64,000 bases of DNA, taken from positions 34,323-98,322 of the forward strand of contig JAGDZK010000093.1 in assembly GCA_049115935.1 (NCBI GenBank), in the 5' to 3' direction. Shown piece after piece: positions 1 to 9,247 of the stretch; the first letter of the stretch is position 1; every line of letters begins with the position of its first letter. The translations under genes and the position numbers were made by a program. Source of the stretch: Bermanella sp049115935 (GTDB taxonomy: Bacteria > Pseudomonadota > Gammaproteobacteria > Pseudomonadales > Oceanobacteraceae). The notes under the pieces are model-generated. The model was given only the letters and a program-made list of their open reading frames with translations. It was not told the origin of the DNA and made no database searches.

Positions 1-378
1 TTAGCACACCTAACGGTTAACTATTTACCTTTAGCTAATTTAGACAATCTTAAAGTATTACTTAACCTTTATAACCCAACCAACCAAACCGACGCTAAAG
101 AGCGCGCAGCAAACGAAAAGCGCATTGATTCATTACTCAGAATGTCGGTAGAGCCAAGTGAAAAGCTTTTACGCGGTTACTTAGTACGTGGGCAATCAAT
201 TGAGCTAAGCGTTGATGGTTCAGGCTTTGCAAGTACAGGGGATATGTATTTATTTGGTGAACTGTTAAATAAACTGTATTCGCAATTCGCTGATATTAAT
301 AGTTATGTCAACTTTACGCTGATCAATGACAACACTGGGGAGCAGTTGCAATGGCAGCCAAACTTAGTGAGTCTTTAG
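1..378 (+). CDS. tssF: TssF, T6SS baseplate subunit (3' part only)
   Basis: The reading frame is open from the first base, so the gene begins upstream of the window; about 125 C-terminal residues remain. They resemble the end of TssF/ImpG/VasA: the LLRG..VRGQSIELSVDGSGF stretch followed by the YLFGELLNKLYSQFADINSYVNFTL segment and the terminal E-Q-L-x-W-Q-P motif. TssF forms the baseplate wedge with TssG and TssK and anchors the sheath around the VgrG spike in the cytoplasm. It overlaps the next gene by 28 bases, the normal tssF-tssG arrangement, implying translational coupling. The identification rests on the C-terminal motif and on the neighbour. Confidence 0.9.
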   Translation, partial: LAHLTVNYLPLANLDNLKVLLNLYNPTNQTDAKERAANEKRIDSLLRMSVEPSEKLLRGYLVRGQSIELSVDGSGFASTGDMYLFGELLNKLYSQFADINSYVNFTLINDNTGEQLQWQPNLVSL

Positions 379-1331
379 CAAGCCTTGAAAAAGATATTCT
401 TGATCAACCTCAGCAGTATGAGTTTTTTCAAGCGTATCGTTTATTAGAGAATGTTAACCAGACATTCCCGGTATCCCCTAGACGCCCTGCTAGAAAAATT
501 GAGGTACGCCCCACATTATCATTGGGTTATACCGACCAAGATATTCATGAGGTTAAAGCCTTAGATAAACAGCGCGGCTATGAGATTATCTCACAGCTAC
601 CTGGTTTATACGGTGTCGCTTCACCGCTGCCTGATTTCTACAATGAAGAACTGCTTGATAATGAATGGGATGAACTAGAAGCCCCTAGAGAGTTTCTGGA
701 TATTATCCATAAGCAGTTGTTTCCAAAACTGTATCAAGCATGGCGACTATATAAGCTTAACCTTAATACGCTTGAACGCTCACAAAGCAGTTATTGGAAC
801 CTTTTATACAGTTTAATGGGCGAGCCAAATACCGATAGTGACGATATCAAAGCATTAAAGCTGCGATATTTCTCTTTGTTTTCTAACAAAGAGCGATCTA
901 AAGATGGCCTACTTGCCATCGTCTCTGATTTTCTTGAAATTGATGATGTGCAAATAAAAGAGTTTGCACCTAGTTTTATGACAATTAAACCTGAACTTCG
1001 CTGTCAGCTTGGCCAGAAAAATCATCAATTAGGTGATGCTCATTTGGGTTCAAAAATCATGACTCAAACCCTCAAAGTAACCATTGATCTATTGAATTTA
1101 ACTCAATCACAATATGACAAAATTCAATCAAATAATGAAACAATTGAGACGCTCAAGCAATTAATTAAACATTATTTAAGAAAACCATTAACCGTTGATA
1201 TTCAGCTACATGTTAATGCAGAGCATGATCAACTTATGCTTGGTGAGTCATGGAATCAATTGGGCATTACCGCAATACTCGGCCAAAATGCCAAAAGCCA
1301 TCGTTCTATCATGGTGAGTGTACTGGATTAA
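351..1331 (+). CDS. tssG: TssG, T6SS baseplate subunit
   Basis: At 326 residues it has the normal length of TssG/ImpH/VasB. N-terminal Y-x-F-F-Q-A-Y-R-L-L-E is the family opening, followed by the V-R-P..SL.Y (residues about 50-60) and GLYG..SPLPDFY (about 85-98) motifs typical of the family. TssG joins two TssF copies to make the wedge of the T6SS baseplate. The ATG at 351 lies inside the end of tssF and has a GGGGAG ribosome-binding site 8 bases upstream. Only 3 bases separate its stop from the next gene, so it belongs to the same operon. Confidence 0.92.
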   Translation: MAAKLSESLASLEKDILDQPQQYEFFQAYRLLENVNQTFPVSPRRPARKIEVRPTLSLGYTDQDIHEVKALDKQRGYEIISQLPGLYGVASPLPDFYNEELLDNEWDELEAPREFLDIIHKQLFPKLYQAWRLYKLNLNTLERSQSSYWNLLYSLMGEPNTDSDDIKALKLRYFSLFSNKERSKDGLLAIVSDFLEIDDVQIKEFAPSFMTIKPELRCQLGQKNHQLGDAHLGSKIMTQTLKVTIDLLNLTQSQYDKIQSNNETIETLKQLIKHYLRKPLTVDIQLHVNAEHDQLMLGESWNQLGITAILGQNAKSHRSIMVSVLD

Positions 1332-1334
1332 ACC

Positions 1335-4082
1335 ATGAATATTATTCAACCTTTAGATTTAGAAACCGGTTACCGTACTTTTAGCTTTCGACAAGAAAAC
1401 TACTTAACCATTACTACTAAGCTGTATTTCCCACTCACTGGCGGAGACCCTGAACTTTTCTCAGATGCTTATAAAGCCATGAGTGAATTACCCACGCCTT
1501 TTATAGATGAAGGCCTACCAAAAGTATCGCCTGAATACTTTATAGCCGGTAATGTTATGGCCCGTAATGGCAAACCAATAGAAGGTATGCCAATTGGTTG
1601 TACATTTGCATGTTTGAATAAACGTTTGCATGCCACGGGGGATCGTTATTGGTTAGGTGGAATAACGGGAACATCAAAACCTTCCCCATTTATCACCATG
1701 CCGTTATCGTGGGAACATGCCTTTGGTGGCAAGCAGTTTGACGACAACCCAAGCGGGCAAGGCATTGATAAAGTGGCCACGGATCTTGGTGATAAACTGG
1801 TTAAAATGCCAAATATTGAATACCCAGACAAACTGCTCACCTCTTTAAGTCAACGGCCCAAGCCTGCTGGTTTTTCTATGTTGATGGCTGACCACCCTCA
1901 AAGATTGAAAAACATGGGTACTTATGATGAACAATGGTTAAAGGAAGATTTCCCGGGGTATCCAAAAGATTTTAATTTTTCAGCGTTTAATTGTGCCCCT
2001 GCTGACCAAATACTACCTAGCCCTATTAACGGTGGAGAGCCCTTTGAGCTAGAAGGATTTCATGCCGATTTTTCAAACATAGAAGGAAAAATACCTGAAT
2101 TTACTGTTAAAACCTTTATTGTGAAAAAGGGTATTGAAGTCAGTGATTTAAGTGTTTCAGATTTACAAGAAATTAAAACCAGCATTGATACGGTTGTATT
2201 TTTCCCTAATCAACTAATGGGTATGTTGGTTTATCGTGCGACCATTAAAATTGACAGCACCGATGCCAGTGATTATCAACATATTTTATCGGCTTATGAA
2301 GATAAACTAACCAAACGCGATAAATCCCATTATTTAAATTCGTTGGTGGGTCGTATTCACCCTGACCTTAATATGCAATATGCATTAACCACTAAAGACC
2401 TAATTCCTCTTGGTATTCCATGTGGCATGGCCCGTTTAACACAGCAAGATGCTGACCCTAAAATGCTGTTAGCTGAGCATATAGAGGCGCAATTGAATGA
2501 GACTATCTCCGAAAGTGTTAATGAAACCAAACAACAATTGCAAACCCTTATTGAGCAACAAAAAGCACAAGGCCTTGATACCAGCTTATTAGAAAAGCAA
2601 CTGGCAGAATTTGGCATAATAAAAAAAGATGAATGGCAACTTAAGTTTGAAGCCATCAGTAATCGCTTAGCCCCTATCGATGAAAAAACCGGTCAAGTGG
2701 ATTTACAAAAAGTTGATTTCCGTGCATTTGATGACCTATCTAAATTAAGCATGGAATACGCTGAGTTTCAAAAAAACAAAGCAAAACAACAAATAGAGCA
2801 GCAAATTGAAGATGCCCTAGTACAAGGCAATACTCATGTAGCGAACGAATTAGATAATGTTCTTAATCGCTTTGAACTCCCTCCTAAATTACCACGGCCA
2901 GCGGACCCAAAAGCCACATTACTCAGAATACAAGAGTCACTAGGTGCACAAAACCAATCAAATATAGATTTGGCAACATTAGAATCCCAGTTAACGCAAG
3001 GTTATCAAGCGCAAATTGAAGGATATAAAATGGGTGCCCACATGATGGATTTGGGCCGCCCACCATTAGAAGACCAGCATGCATTATTACAAGCAGAGGT
3101 TGATGCCTTGATCGATAAAGGCGCTTCTTTAAAATATATGGATTTAGCCGGGCTTAATTTTGCAAACCGTGATTTATCGGGCGTGGATTTTTCATATTGT
3201 TATTTAGAGCAATGTGATTTCTCACATGCTAACTTAACGGACGCCAATTTGAGCTATGCAATTACTGCTCGTAGTAATTTTAAATATGCAACACTTATCA
3301 ATACCAACCTTAATAACAGTAACATTGGTGCTTGTAGTTTTCAGCATGCAACCATAGATACACCTAACACCGAAAACATTGAGTGCGCAAAATCTGACTT
3401 CTCTTATGCAAGCATTAAACAATTCATATTTAAAGATTGTTTAAACATGCTTGAAATGGTGTTTTATCAAACTCATTTTCAACACGTTAACTTTGGCGAT
3501 GCAACGTTTTTAGAAACCTCGTTTAGTCACAGTATATTCGACGAGTGCCAATTAGAATCGGCTAGTTTCCAGCAGTCAAATTTAAGCAGCGTGCAGGTTA
3601 ACCAAAGTACCTTTATTAGCTGTAATTTTATTGAATGCACAATGAACAGCTTAAGTGTAAAACACAGTGATTTTAGTAATTGCCGCTTTCTAAATAAAAC
3701 CACATTAATCAACAGCCAGTTTTACCACTCAATATTAGCCGACTGCACAATTAAAGGCATTGAGCTCACACACAGTAAGTTTATTAGCTGCACCCTTAAC
3801 AATGCAGACCTTAGTGAAGCGGACGCCAGCTATTGTGTATTTGACGAATCCACTAGTAAAGATGCGCTTTTCATTAAAACTAAATTCAGTCACGCCATAC
3901 TCAATAACAATAACTTTATGTATAGCAACTTCATGCAGGCTGATTTAGTTAAGACGGATTTATCACATGCCAATTTATACGGCTGTGAATTTCTTGGGGC
4001 ACATGTTCACAATACCGATTTTGCCCGTTCGAACATGAACGGGACAAAATTAGAGAATTGGAGGCCATCTAAATGGCAGTAA
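1335..4082 (+). CDS. DUF2169 and pentapeptide-repeat T6SS accessory protein
   Basis: A 915-residue fusion. Residues about 1-310 match the DUF2169 pattern found beside T6SS genes (P-L-S-W-E-H-A-F-G-G near residue 120 and a nearby D-N-P-x-G-x-G). Residues about 385-590 are Gln/Glu-rich and helical, likely a coiled-coil linker. From about 595 to the end there are continuous pentapeptide repeats of A(D/N)LXX or CxF type, which fold as a right-handed four-sided beta-helix. No signal peptide is seen, so it is cytosolic. DUF2169 proteins are usually encoded with DUF3540 and PAAR-like proteins, as here, and are thought to be adaptors for loading spike-tip proteins; that role is inferred. The ATG follows tssG by 3 bases with a weak GGA upstream. 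Confidence 0.85.
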   Translation: MNIIQPLDLETGYRTFSFRQENYLTITTKLYFPLTGGDPELFSDAYKAMSELPTPFIDEGLPKVSPEYFIAGNVMARNGKPIEGMPIGCTFACLNKRLHATGDRYWLGGITGTSKPSPFITMPLSWEHAFGGKQFDDNPSGQGIDKVATDLGDKLVKMPNIEYPDKLLTSLSQRPKPAGFSMLMADHPQRLKNMGTYDEQWLKEDFPGYPKDFNFSAFNCAPADQILPSPINGGEPFELEGFHADFSNIEGKIPEFTVKTFIVKKGIEVSDLSVSDLQEIKTSIDTVVFFPNQLMGMLVYRATIKIDSTDASDYQHILSAYEDKLTKRDKSHYLNSLVGRIHPDLNMQYALTTKDLIPLGIPCGMARLTQQDADPKMLLAEHIEAQLNETISESVNETKQQLQTLIEQQKAQGLDTSLLEKQLAEFGIIKKDEWQLKFEAISNRLAPIDEKTGQVDLQKVDFRAFDDLSKLSMEYAEFQKNKAKQQIEQQIEDALVQGNTHVANELDNVLNRFELPPKLPRPADPKATLLRIQESLGAQNQSNIDLATLESQLTQGYQAQIEGYKMGAHMMDLGRPPLEDQHALLQAEVDALIDKGASLKYMDLAGLNFANRDLSGVDFSYCYLEQCDFSHANLTDANLSYAITARSNFKYATLINTNLNNSNIGACSFQHATIDTPNTENIECAKSDFSYASIKQFIFKDCLNMLEMVFYQTHFQHVNFGDATFLETSFSHSIFDECQLESASFQQSNLSSVQVNQSTFISCNFIECTMNSLSVKHSDFSNCRFLNKTTLINSQFYHSILADCTIKGIELTHSKFISCTLNNADLSEADASYCVFDESTSKDALFIKTKFSHAILNNNNFMYSNFMQADLVKTDLSHANLYGCEFLGAHVHNTDFARSNMNGTKLENWRPSKWQ

Positions 4083-5158
4083 CACTAAAGGATATCAACC
4101 AACTTATCTCAAAGGGTCAACCCATTGAGAGTATTGAGTTTAGTGGCAGTCAATTTAGTAGTGCAAACCTGGGTGGTGCCAACTTTATTAACTGCCAATT
4201 TATTAAATGCCAGTTTGATAAAAGCACCATTGAGCAAATTAATTTTATTGGCTGTAAATTTGAGACATGTTCATTTAATAGCGCAAACCTAATTGACGCC
4301 TCTTTTATTGAATGTGAGTTAGCATCATGCCAGTTTAAACAGGCACGCATAAACGGTACAAACTGGGTACAACCTGTTCTTAACAATTGCGACTTTACAC
4401 AAAGTCTTGCTGGTGAAAGTAATATCATTGAAGGCAAGTTATCTCAATGCCAATTTACCCAAACGGATTTAGAGTTCGCCAGTTTTATGCAATGTGACAT
4501 AAACAGCTGTCAATTTGATCAAGCTCGTTTGGTACGTACAAATTATATTGAATGCGTATTTAATGAGGTGAGCTTTCGCGAAGCCATTATGCACATTACT
4601 ATATTTGAAAAACCAGAACTGGAAAATCAAGATTTTTCAAATATGGATCTAACACAAACCCAGTTTAGAAACGCCATACTAAACGGCTGTTCATTTAAAG
4701 GCAGCCAATTGGTACAAACTGCTTTTGTCGATGCCGAATTAAACAACTGTGACTTTACACAAGCCCAGTGCACTATGGCTTTATTTACAGGTTCACAATT
4801 AACGCAGTCCAAGTTAATGCAATGCCAATTAGAACAAGCCAGTTTTCAAGGTTCTAATTTAACCGCCTGTAATTTTTCATCAAGCCAGTTAGTACAAGCC
4901 CAACTCGCCAATACGCATTGTATTGGCACGTTATTAACTAACTGTGATTTAAGTTATGCCGATTTATCCATGGCAATATGTGATCAAACTGATTTTGGCA
5001 ATACATCACTTTTTAGAACCAACTTACACGGCATAATTGATAACGGCTCAAACTGGTCTGGTAGCAGTAAGTCATTAGCCTTAGGTACAGATCATAAATT
5101 AGAACAAGCACAAGCCTGGAAACCTAAAAAAGCCACGACTAAATTAGAAGCACTATAG
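4073..5158 (+). CDS. Pentapeptide-repeat protein of the T6SS accessory module
   Basis: A 361-residue protein made almost entirely of pentapeptide repeats (residues about 15-335), many reading as NCxF or xANL with alternating Gln/Phe/Cys. The last 25 residues are Lys/Ala-rich and unstructured. There is no signal peptide or membrane segment. It overlaps the 3' end of the preceding gene by 10 bases and has a GGAGG site 9 bases before ATG, so the two repeat proteins are translated together. The repeats resemble the C-terminal half of the upstream protein, suggesting they arose by duplication or fission of a DUF2169-pentapeptide fusion. Such proteins accompany DUF3540 and PAAR-like genes; its biochemical role is unknown. 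Confidence 0.85.
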   Translation: MAVTLKDINQLISKGQPIESIEFSGSQFSSANLGGANFINCQFIKCQFDKSTIEQINFIGCKFETCSFNSANLIDASFIECELASCQFKQARINGTNWVQPVLNNCDFTQSLAGESNIIEGKLSQCQFTQTDLEFASFMQCDINSCQFDQARLVRTNYIECVFNEVSFREAIMHITIFEKPELENQDFSNMDLTQTQFRNAILNGCSFKGSQLVQTAFVDAELNNCDFTQAQCTMALFTGSQLTQSKLMQCQLEQASFQGSNLTACNFSSSQLVQAQLANTHCIGTLLTNCDLSYADLSMAICDQTDFGNTSLFRTNLHGIIDNGSNWSGSSKSLALGTDHKLEQAQAWKPKKATTKLEAL

Positions 5159-5165
5159 GGTATTT

Positions 5166-5780
5166 ATGAACACACACGACATTGCTCTGGCTTTAACTAA
5201 GCCGCAAGAAAAACCCAATGAACATGTATTTGGTGAAGTGATCTGCACTGAACAAGGCATTATCAAAATCAAACTGGATAATGATAACGTGATCAGCGCT
5301 AAAAAGGCATTTAGCTGTGCGTTTGAACCTAAAATTCACGACACCGTAGAGTTAACGGTGCGTAACCAACACACCTATTATGTGTTAAATATTTTAGAGC
5401 GCTCTTGCCCGTCAATTGCCATGATCTCAGCCCCATTTGGGATTGAAATTAACAGCCCATCCATTGAGATGCAGTCGAACTCCCTTGGTATTCACAACCA
5501 AGCGATGACGGTGAATGCCAAGCAATTTAACCAGCAAAGTGATTCAGTTAAGCTTAATAGCGATACGGCGCAGTTTTCATCCCGTACCGTGGAGTCCAAT
5601 ATTGAGCGCATGATACAGCGCATAAAAGATAGCTTTCGAATTATTGAACGAATCGAACAGGTATCGGCTGTTGATATCATTCAAAATATTAAAAATGCAT
5701 TTATTCAGCGCTCTCGCCAAGTTGATATCACCGCAAAAAGCGATGTGAAAATCAATGGCGATCGTATTCACATGGGTTAG
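5166..5780 (+). CDS. DUF3540 protein of the T6SS accessory module
   Basis: A 204-residue protein of the DUF3540 type. Residues about 20-90 are a small beta domain (GEV...GIIKIKLD), resembling a spike OB-fold region. Residues about 95-160 are beta-rich and then helical (IERMIQRIKDSFRIIERIEQ). The C-terminus closes with the family ending D-V-K-I-N-G-D-R-I-H-M-G. It lies 7 bases after the second pentapeptide gene and 8 bases before the PAAR-like gene. Members of this family are found only in this kind of cluster and are suggested to form a VgrG-like shaft or adaptor; that is inference. The domain call rests on the C-terminal motif and context. Confidence 0.8.
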   Translation: MNTHDIALALTKPQEKPNEHVFGEVICTEQGIIKIKLDNDNVISAKKAFSCAFEPKIHDTVELTVRNQHTYYVLNILERSCPSIAMISAPFGIEINSPSIEMQSNSLGIHNQAMTVNAKQFNQQSDSVKLNSDTAQFSSRTVESNIERMIQRIKDSFRIIERIEQVSAVDIIQNIKNAFIQRSRQVDITAKSDVKINGDRIHMG

Positions 5781-5788
5781 GAGTCATT

Positions 5789-6193
5789 ATGTTTGCTAAT
5801 TGCCAAATGGGCGGCACCAATATGGGCATGCCTGATGTATGTAAAACACCGGTGGGCCCTGCCATTGTGCCGATTCCCTACCCTAATATTTCCATGGGTG
5901 CCACGGCTATGCCATCTAGTGCAGCCATGAAAGTGTTAATTGCAGGGGGCTTTGCTCATACCGTGGGTACACAAATTCCCATGAGTAATGGCGACCAACC
6001 CGGTGTTGCCGGTGGTTTGATTTCGGGTTGTATTATGGGACCAACTAAATTTTTAATGGGCAGCACCGCAACCTTTTTTGGTGGTAAACCCGCCGCGCGT
6101 TTAACATCTATGACGGGACAAAATGGCAGTAGCATGAATGTGCCAGGTACAACCATTGCACCGGCACAAACCAAGGTTTTAGTTTTAAAATAA
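5789..6193 (+). CDS. PAAR-like (DUF4150) spike-tip protein
   Basis: A 134-residue Gly/Pro/Met-rich protein with the DUF4150 layout. N-terminal FANCQMGGTNMGMPDVCKTP carries paired Cys residues. PIPYPNISMGATA follows, then the central GxxxGVxxGxxSGxxMGPTKF segment and the closing N-V-P-G-T-T-I-A-P-A-Q. DUF4150/PAAR-like proteins cap the VgrG trimer and carry effectors. There is no C-terminal toxin extension, so any effector must be separate. AGGAG lies 5 bases before the ATG. It is the last gene of the tssF-tssG-accessory run, ending 7 bases before a convergent small gene. Confidence 0.88.
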   Translation: MFANCQMGGTNMGMPDVCKTPVGPAIVPIPYPNISMGATAMPSSAAMKVLIAGGFAHTVGTQIPMSNGDQPGVAGGLISGCIMGPTKFLMGSTATFFGGKPAARLTSMTGQNGSSMNVPGTTIAPAQTKVLVLK

Positions 6194-6200
6194 AGCAGGG

Positions 6201-6425
6201 TTAGAATTTAAGCTGGTATGTATCACGATCAATCTCGTTATTGGATTGATCTTTTAAGGTAAGGCTCACGTCACTGACCTTGCCTAACATGCTAAGAAAG
6301 ATTTGAGGGCCAAACGCTTCTACTTCTATGGGGTGAGGCAGATTTTCTCTAATGGCCTGAATACTGGAATCTTGCGTTTTAATGGTGGCTGATTGCTGGT
6401 TTAGTAAAATTTCTAATTCATACAT
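6201..6425 (-). CDS. Small hypothetical protein, opposite to the T6SS operon
   Basis: A 74-residue acidic protein with no recognised family. It is judged real because the minus strand has an AGGAGT site 6 bases before the ATG and because the frame fills the gap between the PAAR-like gene and the vgrG promoter region. It has no signal peptide or membrane segment. The predicted content is an N-terminal helix followed by beta strands (VSLTLKDQSNNEIDRDTYQ). Convergent with the PAAR-like gene and divergent from vgrG, it could be a regulator or accessory factor, but nothing in the sequence shows this. Confidence 0.62.
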   Translation of the reverse strand: MYELEILLNQQSATIKTQDSSIQAIRENLPHPIEVEAFGPQIFLSMLGKVSDVSLTLKDQSNNEIDRDTYQLKF

Positions 6426-6576
6426 AGTGATACTCCTTGTGTGGGCTTAGTGTAAAGGCATCAAACAAATAAACTAGCAGGCTCATTAGAAATTAGTACT
6501 TTTTTACTATAACCAGAAAAATTTTAGTGTAATGCTTTAACCAGTACTCAGTTTCAAACAGAAAAAAATACAAGCA

Positions 6577-6606
6577 TAGACACTTATATAGCTAAGTCTC
6601 TATAAT
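6577..6606 (+). promoter_or_regulatory. Sigma70-type promoter for vgrG
   Basis: TAGACA at 6577-6582 and a perfect TATAAT at 6601-6606 are separated by 18 bases. The start of vgrG is about 45 bases downstream, with AAGGA 8 bases before its ATG. A short inverted repeat TTGCT-ACG-AGCAA (6613-6625) lies near the expected transcript start. The vgrG unit is therefore probably transcribed separately from the tss operon. Confidence 0.6.
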
Positions 6607-6650
6607 CGAATGTTGCTACGAGCAATGATTTATGGATAAGGATATTACAT

Positions 6651-9245
6651 ATGGCTCAACCGATATTTTCTTTAGCATCTGACAGCTACGCCACAGAATT
6701 AGAAATCACATCTATTTCGGGTACTGAATCCATATCTAGTTTTTTTGAACTTAAAATCACGTTCAAAATTAAAAAAGACATTGCTAAATCACTCGATCAC
6801 TCGTTACTCACTGAAGAAGATATTACTTTAAGTGTTGAAGGGCTCACAAACCGAGACCCCTACACCATTAAAGGCATGTTTAATGAAGTTGAAGAGTTAT
6901 TTGAAAAATCCAACACCCATAAATTTTATACTGGCGTGATGGTGCCCACACTTTGGCGCCAACGTAAAAATCAAAGCTACGATATTTACACCGAAAAAAC
7001 CGCACAAGACGTGATTAGTGATGAACTAAGCAATGATTTAATGCTTGATCACCACTTAAGCCTTTCACAGGTTTATCCGCAAAAAGAATTTATCTGCCAA
7101 TACAGCGAATCTAACTTTGATTTTGTTAGCCGCATCGCTGAGCACTGGGGTATTTATTATTACTTTGATCACGACCAAGAAGGCCGCCTAGTATTTGCAG
7201 ATGATACCAATTACGAACCTCTTCCTATTGGTGTTGTTAATCTAGACGAAAGTAATAACCCTACTCACAGCTTTACCACGATTCGTACTCTTAGACGAAA
7301 ATATAACTCTGTACCAGACGCCGTTGTCATCTCAGAAACCAATCCAGACCAAGCTATGGAGCTTTTCCAAGGCATTGCTGGGGACGTAGCAGATGATAAA
7401 ACCAGCGTAAACATGGCCGATGAAGGAGCAGACAATAAAGACGAAGCAGACCTTCTTGCGCAAATTCGCTTAGAAGAGCTGTCTACTTATAAAGTTGTGT
7501 TCACAGGCACCACAGGTATTTTGGGTATTACCCCCGGTTTTATTCTGACCATCTCGACACCTGATGGTGATGAACATGAAATTTTAATCACCCATGTTTC
7601 CCATAGTGGTAATAATTTAGATGACCCTGCGCTGGCAGCCGGCAAAGCGGCCGACCCATATTACGAGTGTACGTTTACTGGTATACCAAAAGACACTCAG
7701 TACCGCCCAGAACGTAAAATCCAAGTGCCTAACGTGGTGTCAACCACAGGCCGTGTTTATTCAGCCGCAAACGATCAAACACTGGCACAGCGCAACGAAG
7801 TGGGTAAATACCAAGTGACCTTCGACTTTATGCGCGGCGAAGCCGATAAAATCTCAAACTGGATTCGCCACGCCAGTCACACCGCACGCAGCAACCACCT
7901 TGATATTCCCCTAACACCAGGCACAGAGGTGCAAATTGGTTTTATCGGCGGTAACCCGAATCGCCCGTATATTCTAAACGCTCTAGAAAACTCACAATCG
8001 GTATTGCACCCGGTTACCCACGAGAATCCGCATCATGCAGCCATGATCACAGACGGCATGTTATATACCGGCGCGCTTAAGTCTCGCCAGTCATTGCATA
8101 TGACAGCGGATTTGGATCCCACAGAAGTGCGTGAACATATAAGCAAGCACCCTCTTCAACATCTTAAAAAAGACGGCACTGATTCTGGTAACCCTGTTGA
8201 TATCATCAAAGGGGATGTACATATTGCCCGCACCTATGGTGAGCGCTATCAGTGGCGCGAAGGTGTGGATTTTAATTATGGTTTGAATGCTACTTATAAT
8301 TTTGGGCAGCAGTATGTTGAGAATCATGCGGATGAAACGCCGGATGCCACCAAAGCCTTTCCTATTCCGGGTTTAGATAGTGCCGACTCAAAGGCTGCTG
8401 GCAAGGCTGATGATTCTCTACAAACTGGATTAGCAAACGACCAAAAAGCTGGCTTAGTGCAAAAGAACTTTGGTAATCAGTATATTTATGATGAAGGCAT
8501 TACCCGTACTTGGGCTGCTGGGCCTGATGCATGTAGAGAGCACATTACCCTTAATTTTGGTGGGCGCTATATTGAAAACCAACTTACAAAAGATACTGGC
8601 GATCAAGATACTTCCGGGCTTAATGGATTAGTCAGTGACGAAACACTTGCGATTAAAACCGTTGGTGATGAATCTCGTTATAACGAAGGTGTAATTGATA
8701 TTCACCACAAAGGGGACATGAAGCATATTCAGACTGGTTCTCATACATCTGAGATAACGGGCGATGTGACTGAAACGGTTACAGGTAATATTAAAAAGGA
8801 CGTGACAGGCGATGTGACCGTAAATACTACCGGGGCGGCTGAAGCTATAACTAAAACCATTTCGGGTAATCAAGATTATACAGCTACTATTGGCGGTAAT
8901 ATTACAGAAACAATTACTGCTACAGGCACATATACACAAATGATAACTGCACTAGATTGTTCTACTACAGTCACTGGTAATGACAGTATATTTAAAACTT
9001 CTGCTGATACCGCATTCATTGCAGGTATAAAAACTGAAACTTTTGGAGGGATGGTAACTTCCTCCACACTTGGTATGAAAAACGATATCAATATGGGTGG
9101 TAAAATAGAACTTGGTAAAGCAGCAGATTTAACTGAACACAACTCTTATATCGTTAAGCTTAATCAACAGATTCTCAAAGGCCAAGCAATGATAGAAAAG
9201 GCAGCCACAAAGATCCAAAATGCAACCCTAACTATGATAGGTTAA
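6651..9245 (+). CDS. vgrG: VgrG (TssI), T6SS spike protein
   Basis: An 864-residue spike protein. Residues about 5-330 are the gp27-like base domain, with C-Q-Y-S-E-S-N-F-D-F-V-S-R near residue 150 as the family hallmark. Residues about 375-470 form the gp5 OB-fold (PGTEVQIGFIGGNPNRPYI). Residues about 680-765 are beta-prism repeats (TGDVTETVTGN, TGDVTVNTTG). The C-terminal about 90 residues are not a recognised toxin; they end in a short amphipathic stretch, KIQNATLTMIG. VgrG trimers sit on the Hcp tube and carry PAAR proteins and effectors. The first gene of a membrane-protein array starts 2 bases after the stop. Pieces related to the 3' third of this gene recur, decayed, further downstream. 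Confidence 0.93.
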   Translation: MAQPIFSLASDSYATELEITSISGTESISSFFELKITFKIKKDIAKSLDHSLLTEEDITLSVEGLTNRDPYTIKGMFNEVEELFEKSNTHKFYTGVMVPTLWRQRKNQSYDIYTEKTAQDVISDELSNDLMLDHHLSLSQVYPQKEFICQYSESNFDFVSRIAEHWGIYYYFDHDQEGRLVFADDTNYEPLPIGVVNLDESNNPTHSFTTIRTLRRKYNSVPDAVVISETNPDQAMELFQGIAGDVADDKTSVNMADEGADNKDEADLLAQIRLEELSTYKVVFTGTTGILGITPGFILTISTPDGDEHEILITHVSHSGNNLDDPALAAGKAADPYYECTFTGIPKDTQYRPERKIQVPNVVSTTGRVYSAANDQTLAQRNEVGKYQVTFDFMRGEADKISNWIRHASHTARSNHLDIPLTPGTEVQIGFIGGNPNRPYILNALENSQSVLHPVTHENPHHAAMITDGMLYTGALKSRQSLHMTADLDPTEVREHISKHPLQHLKKDGTDSGNPVDIIKGDVHIARTYGERYQWREGVDFNYGLNATYNFGQQYVENHADETPDATKAFPIPGLDSADSKAAGKADDSLQTGLANDQKAGLVQKNFGNQYIYDEGITRTWAAGPDACREHITLNFGGRYIENQLTKDTGDQDTSGLNGLVSDETLAIKTVGDESRYNEGVIDIHHKGDMKHIQTGSHTSEITGDVTETVTGNIKKDVTGDVTVNTTGAAEAITKTISGNQDYTATIGGNITETITATGTYTQMITALDCSTTVTGNDSIFKTSADTAFIAGIKTETFGGMVTSSTLGMKNDINMGGKIELGKAADLTEHNSYIVKLNQQILKGQAMIEKAATKIQNATLTMIG

Positions 9246-9247
9246 AT

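Noticed and set aside
6651..9245. VgrG as an evolved VgrG with a C-terminal toxin
   Set aside because: After the beta-prism repeats only about 90 residues remain and show no known catalytic motif.
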